Assembly (NCBI GenBank): GCA_036245805.1
Contig: BTRK01000004.1
Location: 10,168,001 to 10,232,000, forward strand
Length of the DNA: 64,000 nt
Direction: 5' to 3'
Source of the DNA: Pristionchus mayeri
Taxonomy: Eukaryota; Nematoda; Chromadorea; Rhabditida; Neodiplogasteridae
Under the pieces are notes generated by a model. The model was not told where the DNA came from. It was given only the letters and a program-made list of their open reading frames with translations, and did no database searches. A program made the translations under genes and the position numbers. Positions 1 to 14,635 of the stretch are shown piece after piece (the stretch's first letter is position 1; each line of letters opens with the position of its first letter).

Positions 1-3000
1 TACCAATCAATAATTAGCATTGGGTCAACTACCGTATACCAATCGATAATTAGCCATGGGTCACCTCTTATTCCGTGGGTCAGATTTATGACTTTGACCT
101 TTGATCTTTGAATTACCGTATGCCAATCAATAATTAGCATTGGGTCAACTACCGTATAGCAATCGATAATTTGCCGTGGGTCACCGCTTATTCCGTGGGT
201 CAGATTTATAATTTTGACCTTTGATATTTGAATTACCGTATACCAATCAATAATTGGCATTGGGTCAACTACCGTATACCAATCGATAATTAGCCATGGG
301 TCACCTCTTATTCCGTGGGTCAGATTTATGACTTTGACCTTTGATCTTTGAATTACCGTATGCCAATCAATAATTAGCATTGGGTCAACTACCGTATAGC
401 AATCGATAATTTGCCGTGGGTCACCGCTTATTCCGTGGGTCAGATTTATGACTTTGACCTTTGATCTTTGAATTACCGTATGCCAATCAATAATTAGCAT
501 TGGGTCAACTACCGTATACCAATCGATAATTAGCCATGGGTCACCTCTTATTCCGTGGGTCAGATTTATAATTTTGACCTTTGATGTTTGAATTACCGTA
601 TACCAATCAATAATTAGCATTGGGTCAACTACCGTATACCAATCGATAATTAGCCATGGGTCACCTCTTATTCCGTGGGTCAGATTTATGATTTTGCCCT
701 TTGATCTTTGAATTACCGTATACCAATCAATAATTAGCATTGGGTCAACTACCGTATACCAATCGATAATTAGCCATGGGTCACCTCTTATTCCGTGGGT
801 CAGATTTATGACTTTGACCTTTGATCTTTGAATTACCGTATGCCAATCAATAATTAGCATTGGGTCAACTACCGTATAGCAATCGATAATTTGCCGTGGG
901 TCACCGCTTATTCCGTGGGTGAGATTTATAATTTTGACCTTTGATATTTGAATTACCGTATACCAATCAATAATTAGCATTGGGTCAACTACCGTATACC
1001 AATCGATTATTAGCCATGGGTCACCTCTTATTCCGTGGGTCAGATTTATGATTTTGACCTTTGATCTTTGAATTACCGTATACCAATCAATAATTAGCAT
1101 TGGGTCAACTACCGTATACCAATCGATAATTAGCCATGGGTCATCTCTTATTCCGTGGTTCAGATTTATGATTTTGCCCTTTGATCTTTGAATTACCGTA
1201 TACCAATCAATAATTAGCATTGGGTCAACTACCGTATACCAATCGATAATTAGCCATGGGTCACCTCTTATTCCATGGGTCAGATTTATAATTTTGACCT
1301 TTGATGTTTGAATTACCGTATACCAATCAATAATTAGCATTTGGGTCAACTACCGTATACCAATCGATTATTAGCCATGGGTCATCTCTTCTTCCGTGGG
1401 TCAGATTTATGATTTTGACCTTTGATCTTTGAATTACCGTATACCAATCAATAATTAGCATTGGGTCAACTACCGTATACCAATCGATAATTAGCCATGG
1501 GTCATCTCTTATACCGTGGGTCAGATTTATGATTTTGACCTTTGATCTTTGAATTACCGTATACCAATCAATAATTAGCATTGGGTCAACTACCGTATAC
1601 CAATCGATAATTAGCCATGGGTCACCTCTTATTCCGTGGGTCAGATTTATGACTTTGACCTTTGATCTTTGAATTACCGTATGCCAATCAATAATTAGCA
1701 TTGGGTCAACTACCGTATAGCAATCGATAATTTGCCGTGGGTCACCGCTTATTCCGTGGGTCAGATTTATAATTTTGACCTTTGATATTTGAATTACCGT
1801 ATACCAATCAATAATTAGCATTGGGTCAACTACCGTATACCAATCGATTATTAGCCATGGGTCACCTCTTATTCCGTGGGTCAGATTTATGATTTTGACC
1901 TTTGATCTTTGAATTACCGTATACCAATCAATAATTAGCATTGGGTCAACTACCGTATACCAATCGATAATTAGCCATGGGTCACCTCTTATTCCGTGGG
2001 TCAGATTTATGATTTTGCCCTTTGATCTTTGAATTACCGTATGCCAATCAATAATTAGCATTGGGTCAATTACCGTATACCAATCGATAATTTGCCGTGG
2101 GTCACCGCTTATTCCGTGGGTCAGATTTATAATTTTGACCTTTGATATTTGAATTACCGTATACCAATCAATAATTAGCATTGGGTCAACTACCGTATAC
2201 CAATAGATAATTAGCCATGGGTCACCTCTTATTCCGTCGGTCAGATTTATGATTTTGACCTTTGATCTTTGAATTACCGTATACCAATCAATAATTAGCA
2301 TTGGGTCAACTACCGTATACCAATCGATAATTAGCCATGGGTCATCTCTTATTCCGTGGGTCAGATTTATGATTTTGACCTTTGATCTTTGAATTACCGT
2401 ATACCAATCAATAATTAGCATTGGGTCAACTACCGTATACCAATCGATAATTAGCCATGGGTCACCTCTTATTCCGTGGGTCAGATTTATGACTTTGACC
2501 TTTGATCTTTGAATTACCGTATGCCAATCAATAATTAGCATTGGGTCAACTACCGTATAGCAATCGATAATTTGCCGTGGGTCACCGCTTATTCCGTGGG
2601 TCAGATTTATAATTTTGACCTTTGATATTTGAATTACCGTATACCAATCAATAATTAGCATTGGGTCAACTACCGTATACCAATCGATTATTAGCCATGG
2701 GTCACCTCTTATTCCGTGGGTCAGATTTATGATTTTGACCTTTGATCTTTGAATTACCGTATACCAATCAATAATTAGCATTGGGTCAACTACCGTATAC
2801 CAATCGATAATTAGCCATGGGTCACCTCTTATTCCGTGGGTCAGATTTATGACTTTGACCTTTGATCTTTGAATTACCGTATGCCAATCAATAATTAGCA
2901 TTGGGTCAACTACCGTATAGCAATCGATAATTAGCCATGGGTCATCTCTTATTCCGTGGGTCAGATTTATGATTTTGACCTTTGATCTTTGAATTACCGT

Positions 3001-3619
3001 ATACCAATCAATAATTAGCATTGGGTCAACTACCGTATACCAATCGATAATTAGCCATGGGTCACCTCTTATTCCGTGGGTCAGATTTATGACTTTGACC
3101 TTTGATCTTTGAATTACCGTATGCCAATCAATAATTAGCATTGGGTCAACTACCGTATAGCAATCGATAATTTGCCGTGGGTCACCGCTTATTCCGTGGG
3201 TCAGATTTATAATTTTGACCTTTGATATTTGAATTACCGTATACCAATCAATAATTAGCATTGGGTCAACTACCGTATACCAATCGATTATTAGCCATGG
3301 GTCACCTCTTATTCCGTGGGTCAGATTTATGATTTTGACCTTTGATCTTTGAATTACCGTATACCAATCAATAATTAGCATTGGGTCAACTACCGTATAC
3401 CAATCGATAATTAGCCATGGGTCATCTCTTATTCCGTGGGTCAGATTTATGATTTTGCCCTTTGATCTTTGAATTACCGTATACCAATCAATAATTAGCA
3501 TTGGGTCAACTACCGTATACCAATCGATAATTAGCCATGGGTCACCTCTTATTCCATGGGTCAGATTTATAATTTTGACCTTTGATGTTTGAATTACCGT
3601 ATACCAATCAATAATTAGC

Positions 3620-4700
3620 ATTTGGGTCAACTACCGTATACCAATCGATTATTAGCCATGGGTCATCTCATCTTCCGTGGGTCAGATTTATGATTTTGAC
3701 CTTTGATCTTTGAATTACCGTATACCAATCAATAATTAGCATTGGGTCAACTACCGTATACCAATCGATAATTAGCCATGGGTCATCTCTTATACCGTGG
3801 GTCAGATTTATGATTTTGACCTTTGATCTTTGAATTACCGTATACCAATCAATAATTAGCATTGGGTCAACTACCGTATACCAATCGATAATTAGCCATG
3901 GGTCACCTCTTATTCCGTGGGTCAGATTTATGACTTTGACCTTTGATCTTTGAATTACCGTATGCCAATCAATAATTAGCATTGGGTCAACTACCGTATA
4001 GCAATCGATAATTTGCCGTGGGTCACCGCTTATTCCGTGGGTCAGATTTATAATTTTGACCTTTGATATTTGAATTACCGTATACCAATCAATAATTAGC
4101 ATTGGGTCAACTACCGTATACCAATCGATTATTAGCCATGGGTCACCTCTTATTCCGTGGGTCAGATTTATGATTTTGACCTTTGATCTTTGAATTACCG
4201 TATACCAATCAATAATTAGCATTGGGTCAACTACCGTATACCAATCGATAATTAGCCATGGGTCACCTCTTATTCCGTGGGTCAGATTTATGACTTTGAC
4301 CTTTGATCTTTGAATTACCGTATGCCAATCAATAATTAGCATTGGGTCAACTACCGTATAGCAATCGATAATTTGCCGTGGGTCACCGCTTATTCCGTGG
4401 GTCAGATTTATAATTTTGACCTTTGATATTTGAATTACCGTATACCAATCAATAATTAGCATTGGGTCAACTACCGTATACCAATCGATAATTAGCCATG
4501 GGTCACCTCTTATTCCGTGGGTCAGATTTATGATTTTGCCCTTTGATCTTTGAATTACCGTATACCAATCAATAATTAGCATTGGGTCAACTACCGTATA
4601 CCAATCGATAATTAGCCATGGGTCACCTCTTATTCCATGGGTCAGATTTATAATTTTGACCTTTGATGTTTGAATTACCGTATACCAATCAATAATTAGC
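3620..4700. repeat. 1081-bp higher-order repeat block, copy 1
   Basis: This block runs from one extra-T monomer to the next and contains nine monomers (9 x 120 + 1). The same length and almost the same order of monomer variants recur at 5338-6418, 8340-9420 and 11942-13022. The block differs from its copies by only a few bases. Confidence 0.85.
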
Positions 4701-5337
4701 ATTTGGGTCAACTACCGTATACCAATCGATTATTAGCCATGGGTCATCTCATCTTCCGTGGGTCAGATTTATGATTTTGACCTTTGATCTTTGAATTACC
4801 GTATACCAATCAATAATTAGCATTGGGTCAACTACCGTATGCCAATCAATAATTAGCATTGGGTCAACTACCGTATAGCAATCGATAATTTGCCGTGGGT
4901 CACCGCTTATTCCGTGGGTCAGATTTATAATTTTGACCTTTGATATTTGAATTACCGTATACCAATCAATAATTAGCATTGGGTCAACTACCGTATACCA
5001 ATCGATTATTAGCCATGGGTCACCTCTTATTCCGTGGGTCAGATTTATGATTTTGACCTTTGATCTTTGAATTACCGTATACCAATCAATAATTAGCATT
5101 GGGTCAACTACCGTATACCAATCGATAATTAGCCATGGGTCATCTCTTATTCCGTGGGTCAGATTTATGATTTTGCCCTTTGATCTTTGAATTACCGTAT
5201 ACCAATCAATAATTAGCATTGGGTCAACTACCGTATACCAATCGATAATTAGCCATGGGTCACCTCTTATTCCATGGGTCAGATTTATAATTTTGACCTT
5301 TGATGTTTGAATTACCGTATACCAATCAATAATTAGC

Positions 5338-6418
5338 ATTTGGGTCAACTACCGTATACCAATCGATTATTAGCCATGGGTCATCTCATCTTCCGTGGGT
5401 CAGATTTATGATTTTGACCTTTGATCTTTGAATTACCGTATACCAATCAATAATTAGCATTGGGTCAACTACCGTATACCAATCGATAATTAGCCATGGG
5501 TCATCTCTTATACCGTGGGTCAGATTTATGATTTTGACCTTTGATCTTTGAATTACCGTATACCAATCAATAATTAGCATTGGGTCAACTACCGTATACC
5601 AATCGATAATTAGCCATGGGTCACCTCTTATTCCGTGGGTCAGATTTATGATTTTGACCTTTGATCTTTGAATTACCGTATACCAATCAATAATTAGCAT
5701 TGGGTCAACTACCGTATACCAATCGATAATTTGCCGTGGGTCACCGCTTATTCCGTGGGTCAGATTTATAATTTTGACCTTTGATATTTGAATTACCGTA
5801 TACCAATCAATAATTAGCATTGGGTCAACTACCGTATACCAATCGATTATTAGCCATGGGTCACCTCTTATTCCGTGGGTCAGATTTATGATTTTGACCT
5901 TTGATCTTTGAATTACCGTATACCAATCAATAATTAGCATTGGGTCAACTACCGTATACCAATCGATAATTAGCCATGGGTCACCTCTTATTCCGTGGGT
6001 CAGATTTATGACTTTGACCTTTGATCTTTGAATTACCGTATGCCAATCAATAATTAGCATTGGGTCAACTACCGTATAGCAATCGATAATTTGCCGTGGG
6101 TCACCGCTTATTCCGTGGGTCAGATTTATAATTTTGACCTTTGATATTTGAATTACCGTATACCAATCAATAATTAGCATTGGGTCAACTACCGTATACC
6201 AATCGATAATTAGCCATGGGTCACCTCTTATTCCGTGGGTCAGATTTATGATTTTGCCCTTTGATCTTTGAATTACCGTATACCAATCAATAATTAGCAT
6301 TGGGTCAACTACCGTATACCAATCGATAATTAGCCATGGGTCACCTCTTATTCCATGGGTCAGATTTATAATTTTGACCTTTGATGTTTGAATTACCGTA
6401 TACCAATCAATAATTAGC
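5338..6418. repeat. 1081-bp higher-order repeat block, copy 2
   Basis: This is a second nine-monomer block bounded by extra-T monomers. It is separated from copy 1 by a short 637-bp block. A few monomers carry different point variants from the other copies. Confidence 0.85.
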
Positions 6419-8339
6419 ATTTGGGTCAACTACCGTATACCAATCGATTATTAGCCATGGGTCATCTCATCTTCCGTGGGTCAGATTTATGATTTTGACC
6501 TTTGATCTTTGAATTACCGTATACCAATCAATAATTAGCATTGGGTCAACTACCGTATACCAATCGATAATTAGCCATGGGTCATCTCTTATACCGTGGG
6601 TCAGATTTATGATTTTGACCTTTGATCTTTGAATTACCGTATACCAATCAATAATTAGCATTGGGTCAACTACCGTATACCAATCGATAATTAGCCATGG
6701 GTCACCTCTTATTCCGTGGGTCAGATTTATGACTTTGACCTTTGATCTTTGAATTACCGTATGCCAATCAATAATTAGCATTGGGTCAACTACCGTATAG
6801 CAATCGATAATTTGCCGTGGGTCACCGCTTATTCCGTGGGTCAGATTTATAATTTTGACCTTTGATATTTGAATTACCGTATACCAATCAATAATTGGCA
6901 TTGGGTCAACTACCGTATACCAATCGATTATTAGCCATGGGTCACCTCTTATTCCGTGGGTCAGATTTATGATTTTGACCTTTGATCTTTGAATTACCGT
7001 ATACCAATCAATAATTAGCATTGGGTCAACTACCGTATACCAATCGATAATTAGCCATGGGTCATCTCTTATTCCGTGGGTCAGATTTATGATTTTGACC
7101 TTTGATCTTTGAATTACCGTATACCAATCAATAATTAGCATTGGGTCAACTACCGTATACCAATCGATAATTAGCCATGGGTCACCTCTTATTCCGTGGG
7201 TCAGATTTATGACTTTGACCTTTGATCTTTGAATTACCGTATGCCAATCAATAATTAGCATTGGGTCAACTACCGTATAGCAATCGATAATTTGCCGTGG
7301 GTCACCGCTTATTCCGTGGGTCAGATTTATAATTTTGACCTTTGATATTTGAATTACCGTATACCAATCAATAATTAGCATTGGGTCAACTACCGTATAC
7401 CAATCGATTATTAGCCATGGGTCACCTCTTATTCCGTGGGTCAGATTTATGATTTTGACCTTTGATCTTTGAATTACCGTATACCAATCAATAATTAGCA
7501 TTGGGTCAACTACCGTATACCAATCGATAATTAGCCATGGGTCACCTCTTATTCCGTGGGTCAGATTTATGACTTTGACCTTTGATCTTTGAATTACCGT
7601 ATGCCAATCAATAATTAGCATTGGGTCAACTACCGTATAGCAATCGATAATTAGCCATGGGTCATCTCTTATTCCGTGGGTCAGATTTATGATTTTGACC
7701 TTTGATCTTTGAATTACCGTATACCAATCAATAATTAGCATTGGGTCAACTACCGTATACCAATCGATAATTAGCCATGGGTCACCTCTTATTCCGTGGG
7801 TCAGATTTATGACTTTGACCTTTGATCTTTGAATTACCGTATGCCAATCAATAATTAGCATTGGGTCAACTACCGTATAGCAATCGATAATTTGCCGTGG
7901 GTCACCGCTTATTCCGTGGGTCAGATTTATAATTTTGACCTTTGATATTTGAATTACCGTATACCAATCAATAATTAGCATTGGGTCAACTACCGTATAC
8001 CAATCGATTATTAGCCATGGGTCACCTCTTATTCCGTGGGTCAGATTTATGATTTTGACCTTTGATCTTTGAATTACCGTATACCAATCAATAATTAGCA
8101 TTGGGTCAACTACCGTATACCAATCGATAATTAGCCATGGGTCATCTCTTATTCCGTGGGTCAGATTTATGATTTTGCCCTTTGATCTTTGAATTACCGT
8201 ATACCAATCAATAATTAGCATTGGGTCAACTACCGTATACCAATCGATAATTAGCCATGGGTCACCTCTTATTCCATGGGTCAGATTTATAATTTTGACC
8301 TTTGATGTTTGAATTACCGTATACCAATCAATAATTAGC

Positions 8340-9420
8340 ATTTGGGTCAACTACCGTATACCAATCGATTATTAGCCATGGGTCATCTCATCTTCCGTGG
8401 GTCAGATTTATGATTTTGACCTTTGATCTTTGAATTACCGTATACCAATCAATAATTAGCATTGGGTCAACTACCGTATACCAATCGATAATTAGCCATG
8501 GGTCATCTCTTATACCGTGGGTCAGATTTATGATTTTGACCTTTGATCTTTGAATTACCGTATACCAATCAATAATTAGCATTGGGTCAACTACCGTATA
8601 CCAATCGATAATTAGCCATGGGTCACCTCTTATTCCGTGGGTCAGATTTATGACTTTGACCTTTGATCTTTGAATTACCGTATGCCAATCAATAATTAGC
8701 ATTGGGTCAACTACCGTATAGCAATCGATAATTTGCCGTGGGTCACCGCTTATTCCGTGGGTCAGATTTATAATTTTGACCTTTGATATTTGAATTACCG
8801 TATACCAATCAATAATTAGCATTGGGTCAACTACCGTATACCAATCGATTATTAGCCATGGGTCACCTCTTATTCCGTGGGTCAGATTTATGATTTTGAC
8901 CTTTGATCTTTGAATTACCGTATACCAATCAATAATTAGCATTGGGTCAACTACCGTATACCAATCGATAATTAGCCATGGGTCACCTCTTATTCCGTGG
9001 GTCAGATTTATGACTTTGACCTTTGATCTTTGAATTACCGTATGCCAATCAATAATTAGCATTGGGTCAACTACCGTATAGCAATCGATAATTTGCCGTG
9101 GGTCACCGCTTATTCCGTGGGTCAGATTTATAATTTTGACCTTTGATATTTGAATTACCGTATACCAATCAATAATTAGCATTGGGTCAACTACCGTATA
9201 CCAATCGATAATTAGCCATGGGTCACCTCTTATTCCGTGGGTCAGATTTATGATTTTGCCCTTTGATCTTTGAATTACCGTATACCAATCAATAATTAGC
9301 ATTGGGTCAACTACCGTATACCAATCGATAATTAGCCATGGGTCACCTCTTATTCCATGGGTCAGATTTATAATTTTGACCTTTGATGTTTGAATTACCG
9401 TATACCAATCAATAATTAGC
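8340..9420. repeat. 1081-bp higher-order repeat block, copy 3
   Basis: This is a third nine-monomer block bounded by extra-T monomers, preceded by a 1921-bp block (16 monomers + 1). Its stop-free minus-strand reading is indistinguishable by eye from that of copy 1. Confidence 0.85.
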
Positions 9421-11941
9421 ATTTGGGTCAACTACCGTATACCAATCGATTATTAGCCATGGGTCATCTCATCTTCCGTGGGTCAGATTTATGATTTTGA
9501 CCTTTGATCTTTGAATTACCGTATACCAATCAATAATTAGCATTGGGTCAACTACCGTATACCAATCGATAATTAGCCATGGGTCATCTCTTATACCGTG
9601 GGTCAGATTTATGATTTTGACCTTTGATCTTTGAATTACCGTATACCAATCAATAATTAGCATTGGGTCAACTACCGTATACCAATCGATAATTAGCCAT
9701 GGGTCACCTCTTATTCCGTGGGTCAGATTTATGACTTTGACCTTTGATCTTTGAATTACCGTATGCCAATCAATAATTAGCATTGGGTCAACTACCGTAT
9801 AGCAATCGATAATTTGCCGTGGGTCACCGCTTATTCCGTGGGTCAGATTTATAATTTTGACCTTTGATATTTGAATTACCGTATACCAATCAATAATTAG
9901 CATTGGGTCAACTACCGTATACCAATCGATTATTAGCCATGGGTCACCTCTTATTCCGTGGGTCAGATTTATGATTTTGACCTTTGATCTTTGAATTACC
10001 GTATACCAATCAATAATTAGCATTGGGTCAACTACCGTATACCAATCGATAATTAGCCATGGGTCACCTCTTATTCCGTGGGTCAGATTTATGATTTTGC
10101 CCTTTGATCTTTGAATTACCGTATACCAATCAATAATTAGCATTGGGTCAACTACCGTATACCAATCGATAATTTGCCGTGGGTCACCGCTTATTCCGTG
10201 GGTCAGATTTATAATTTTGACCTTTGATATTTGAATTACCGTATACCAATCAATAATTAGCATTGGGTCAACTACCGTATACCAATCGATTATTAGCCAT
10301 GGGTCACCTCTTATTCCGTGGGTCAGATTTATGATTTTGACCTTTGATCTTTGAATTACCGTATACCAATCAATAATTAGCATTGGGTCAACTACCGTAT
10401 ACCAATCGATAATTTGCCGTGGGTCACCGCTTATTCCGTGGGTCAGATTTATAATTTTGACCTTTGATATTTGAATTACCGTATACCAATCAATAATTAG
10501 CATTGGGTCAACTACCGTATACCAATAGATAATTAGCCATGGGTCACCTCTTATTCCGTCGGTCAGATTTATGATTTTGACCTTTGATCTTTGAATTACC
10601 GTATACCAATCAATAATTAGCATTGGGTCAACTACCGTATACCAATCGATAATTAGCCATGGGTCATCTCTTATTCCGTGGGTCAGATTTATGATTTTGA
10701 CCTTTGATCTTTGAATTACCGTATACCAATCAATAATTAGCATTGGGTCAACTACCGTATACCAATCGATAATTAGCCATGGGTCACCTCTTATTCCGTG
10801 GGTCAGATTTATGACTTTGACCTTTGATCTTTGAATTACCGTATGCCAATCAATAATTAGCATTGGGTCAACTACCGTATAGCAATCGATAATTTGCCGT
10901 GGGTCACCGCTTATTCCGTGGGTCAGATTTATAATTTTGACCTTTGATATTTGAATTACCGTATACCAATCAATAATTAGCATTGGGTCAACTACCGTAT
11001 ACCAATCGATTATTAGCCATGGGTCACCTCTTATTCCGTGGGTCAGATTTATGATTTTGACCTTTGATCTTTGAATTACCGTATACCAATCAATAATTAG
11101 CATTGGGTCAACTACCGTATACCAATCGATAATTAGCCATGGGTCACCTCTTATTCCGTGGGTCAGATTTATGACTTTGACCTTTGATCTTTGAATTACC
11201 GTATGCCAATCAATAATTAGCATTGGGTCAACTACCGTATAGCAATCGATAATTAGCCATGGGTCATCTCTTATTCCGTGGGTCAGATTTATGATTTTGA
11301 CCTTTGATCTTTGAATTACCGTATACCAATCAATAATTAGCATTGGGTCAACTACCGTATACCAATCGATAATTAGCCATGGGTCACCTCTTATTCCGTG
11401 GGTCAGATTTATGACTTTGACCTTTGATCTTTGAATTACCGTATGCCAATCAATAATTAGCATTGGGTCACCTACCGTATAGCAATCGATAATTTGCCGT
11501 GGGTCACCGCTTATTCCGTGGGTCAGATTTATAATTTTGACCTTTGATATTTGAATTACCGTATACCAATCAATAATTAGCATTGGGTCAACTACCGTAT
11601 ACCAATCGATTATTAGCCATGGGTCACCTCTTATTCCGTGGGTCAGATTTATGATTTTGACCTTTGATCTTTGAATTACCGTATACCAATCAATAATTAG
11701 CATTGGGTCAACTACCGTATACCAATCGATAATTAGCCATGGGTCATCTCTTATTCCGTGGGTCAGATTTATGATTTTGCCCTTTGATCTTTGAATTACC
11801 GTATACCAATCAATAATTAGCATTGGGTCAACTACCGTATACCAATCGATAATTAGCCATGGGTCACCTCTTATTCCATGGGTCAGATTTATAATTTTGA
11901 CCTTTGATGTTTGAATTACCGTATACCAATCAATAATTAGC

Positions 11942-13022
11942 ATTTGGGTCAACTACCGTATACCAATCGATTATTAGCCATGGGTCATCTCATCTTCCGT
12001 GGGTCAGATTTATGATTTTGACCTTTGATCTTTGAATTACCGTATACCAATCAATAATTAGCATTGGGTCAACTACCGTATACCAATCGATAATTAGCCA
12101 TGGGTCATCTCTTATACCGTGGGTCAGATTTATGATTTTGACCTTTGATCTTTGAATTACCGTATACCAATCAATAATTAGCATTGGGTCAACTACCGTA
12201 TACCAATCGATAATTAGCCATGGGTCACCTCTTATTCCGTGGGTCAGATTTATGACTTTGACCTTTGATCTTTGAATTACCGTATGCCAATCAATAATTA
12301 GCATTGGGTCAACTACCGTATAGCAATCGATAATTTGCCGTGGGTCACCGCTTATTCCGTGGGTCAGATTTATAATTTTGACCTTTGATATTTGAATTAC
12401 CGTATACCAATCAATAATTAGCATTGGGTCAACTACCGTATACCAATCGATTATTAGCCATGGGTCACCTCTTATTCCGTGGGTCAGATTTATGATTTTG
12501 ACCTTTGATCTTTGAATTACCGTATACCAATCAATAATTAGCATTGGGTCAACTACCGTATACCAATCGATAATTAGCCATGGGTCACCTCTTATTCCGT
12601 GGGTCAGATTTATGACTTTGACCTTTGATCTTTGAATTACCGTATGCCAATCAATAATTAGCATTGGGTCAACTACCGTATAGCAATCGATAATTTGCCG
12701 TGGGTCACCGCTTATTCCGTGGGTCAGATTTATAATTTTGACCTTTGATATTTGAATTACCGTATACCAATCAATAATTAGCATTGGGTCAACTACCGTA
12801 TACCAATCGATAATTAGCCATGGGTCACCTCTTATTCCGTGGGTCAGATTTATGATTTTGCCCTTTGATCTTTGAATTACCGTATACCAATCAATAATTA
12901 GCATTGGGTCAACTACCGTATACCAATCGATAATTAGCCATGGGTCACCTCTTATTCCATGGGTCAGATTTATAATTTTGACCTTTGATGTTTGAATTAC
13001 CGTATACCAATCAATAATTAGC
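11942..13022. repeat. 1081-bp higher-order repeat block, copy 4
   Basis: This is a fourth nine-monomer block bounded by extra-T monomers. A 2521-bp block (21 monomers + 1) precedes it and a 1561-bp block (13 monomers + 1) follows it. Confidence 0.85.
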
Positions 13023-14635
13023 ATTTGGGTCAACTACCGTATACCAATCGATTATTAGCCATGGGTCATCTCATCTTCCGTGGGTCAGATTTATGATTTT
13101 GACCTTTGATCTTTGAATTACCGTATACCAATCAATAATTAGCATTGGGTCAACTACCGTATACCAATCGATAATTAGCCATGGGTCATCTCTTATACCG
13201 TGGGTCAGATTTATGATTTTGACCTTTGATCTTTGAATTACCGTATACCAATCAATAATTAGCATTGGGTCAACTACCGTATACCAATCGATAATTAGCC
13301 ATGGGTCACCTCTTATTCCGTGGGTCAGATTTATGACTTTGACCTTTGATCTTTGAATTACCGTATGCCAATCAATAATTAGCATTGGGTCAACTACCGT
13401 ATAGCAATCGATAATTTGCCGTGGGTCACCGCTTATTCCGTGGGTCAGATTTATAATTTTGACCTTTGATATTTGAATTACCGTATACCAATCAATAATT
13501 GGCATTGGGTCAACTACCGTATACCAATCGATTATTAGCCATGGGTCACCTCTTATTCCGTGGGTCAGATTTATGATTTTGACCTTTGATCTTTGAATTA
13601 CCGTATACCAATCAATAATTAGCATTGGGTCAACTACCGTATACCAATCGATAATTAGCCATGGGTCACCTCTTATTCCGTGGGTCAGATTTATGATTTT
13701 GCCCTTTGATCTTTGAATTACCGTATACCAATCAATAATTAGCATTGGGTCAACTACCGTATACCAATCGATAATTAGCCATGGGTCACCTCTTATTCCG
13801 TGGGTCAGATTTATAATTTTGACCTTTGATGTTTGAATTACCGTATACCAATCAATAATTAGCATTGGGTCAACTACCGTATACCAATCGATAATTAGCC
13901 ATGGGTCACCTCTTATTCCGTGGGTCAGATTTATGATTTTGCCCTTTGATCTTTGAATTACCGTATACCAATCAATAATTAGCATTGGGTCAACTACCGT
14001 ATACCAATCGATAATTAGCCATGGGTCACCTCTTATTCCGTGGGTCAGATTTATGACTTTGACCTTTGATCTTTGAATTACCGTATGCCAATCAATAATT
14101 AGCATTGGGTCAACTACCGTATAGCAATCGATAATTTGCCGTGGGTCACCGCTTATTCCGTGGGTGAGATTTATAATTTTGACCTTTGATATTTGAATTA
14201 CCGTATACCAATCAATAATTAGCATTGGGTCAACTACCGTATACCAATCGATTATTAGCCATGGGTCACCTCTTATTCCGTGGGTCAGATTTATGATTTT
14301 GACCTTTGATCTTTGAATTACCGTATACCAATCAATAATTAGCATTGGGTCAACTACCGTATACCAATCGATAATTAGCCATGGGTCACCTCTTATTCCG
14401 TGGGTCAGATTTATGATTTTGCCCTTTGATCTTTGAATTACCGTATACCAATCAATAATTAGCATTGGGTCAACTACCGTATACCAATCGATAATTAGCC
14501 ATGGGTCACCTCTTATTCCGTGGGTCAGATTTATAATTTTGACCTTTGATGTTTGAATTACCGTATACCAATCAATAATTAGCATTTGGGTCAAGTACCG
14601 TATACCAATCGATTATTAGCCATGGGTCAAATCAT

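Larger units (their letters stand above)
1..14628. repeat. 120-bp satellite array with higher-order structure
   Basis: About 121 head-to-tail copies of a 120-bp monomer fill the region without interruption. Each monomer holds two related sub-blocks that share the core ACCGTATACCAATC followed by ATAATTAGC, so it looks like a 36-bp unit joined to a longer 84-bp relative. Because 120 is a multiple of 3 and one minus-strand frame has no stop, the array reads as long repetitive open frames (up to about 827 codons). These are broken only by 121-bp monomers with an extra T (CATTTGGG instead of CATTGGG), at about 1339, 3620, 4701, 5338, 6419, 8340, 9421, 11942, 13023 and 14584. I see no start context, splice signal or protein family, and treat the array as non-coding satellite. 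It continues beyond the left edge of the window. Confidence 0.97.

Noticed and set aside
1327..14594. Very long repetitive open frames (up to ~827 codons) as repeat-protein genes
   Set aside because: They follow from a 120-bp satellite with no stop in one frame, are cut by single-base insertions, and have no start, splice or family signal.
1..14628. CRISPR array
   Set aside because: The repeats are contiguous 120-bp monomers without unique spacers, in a eukaryotic genome.
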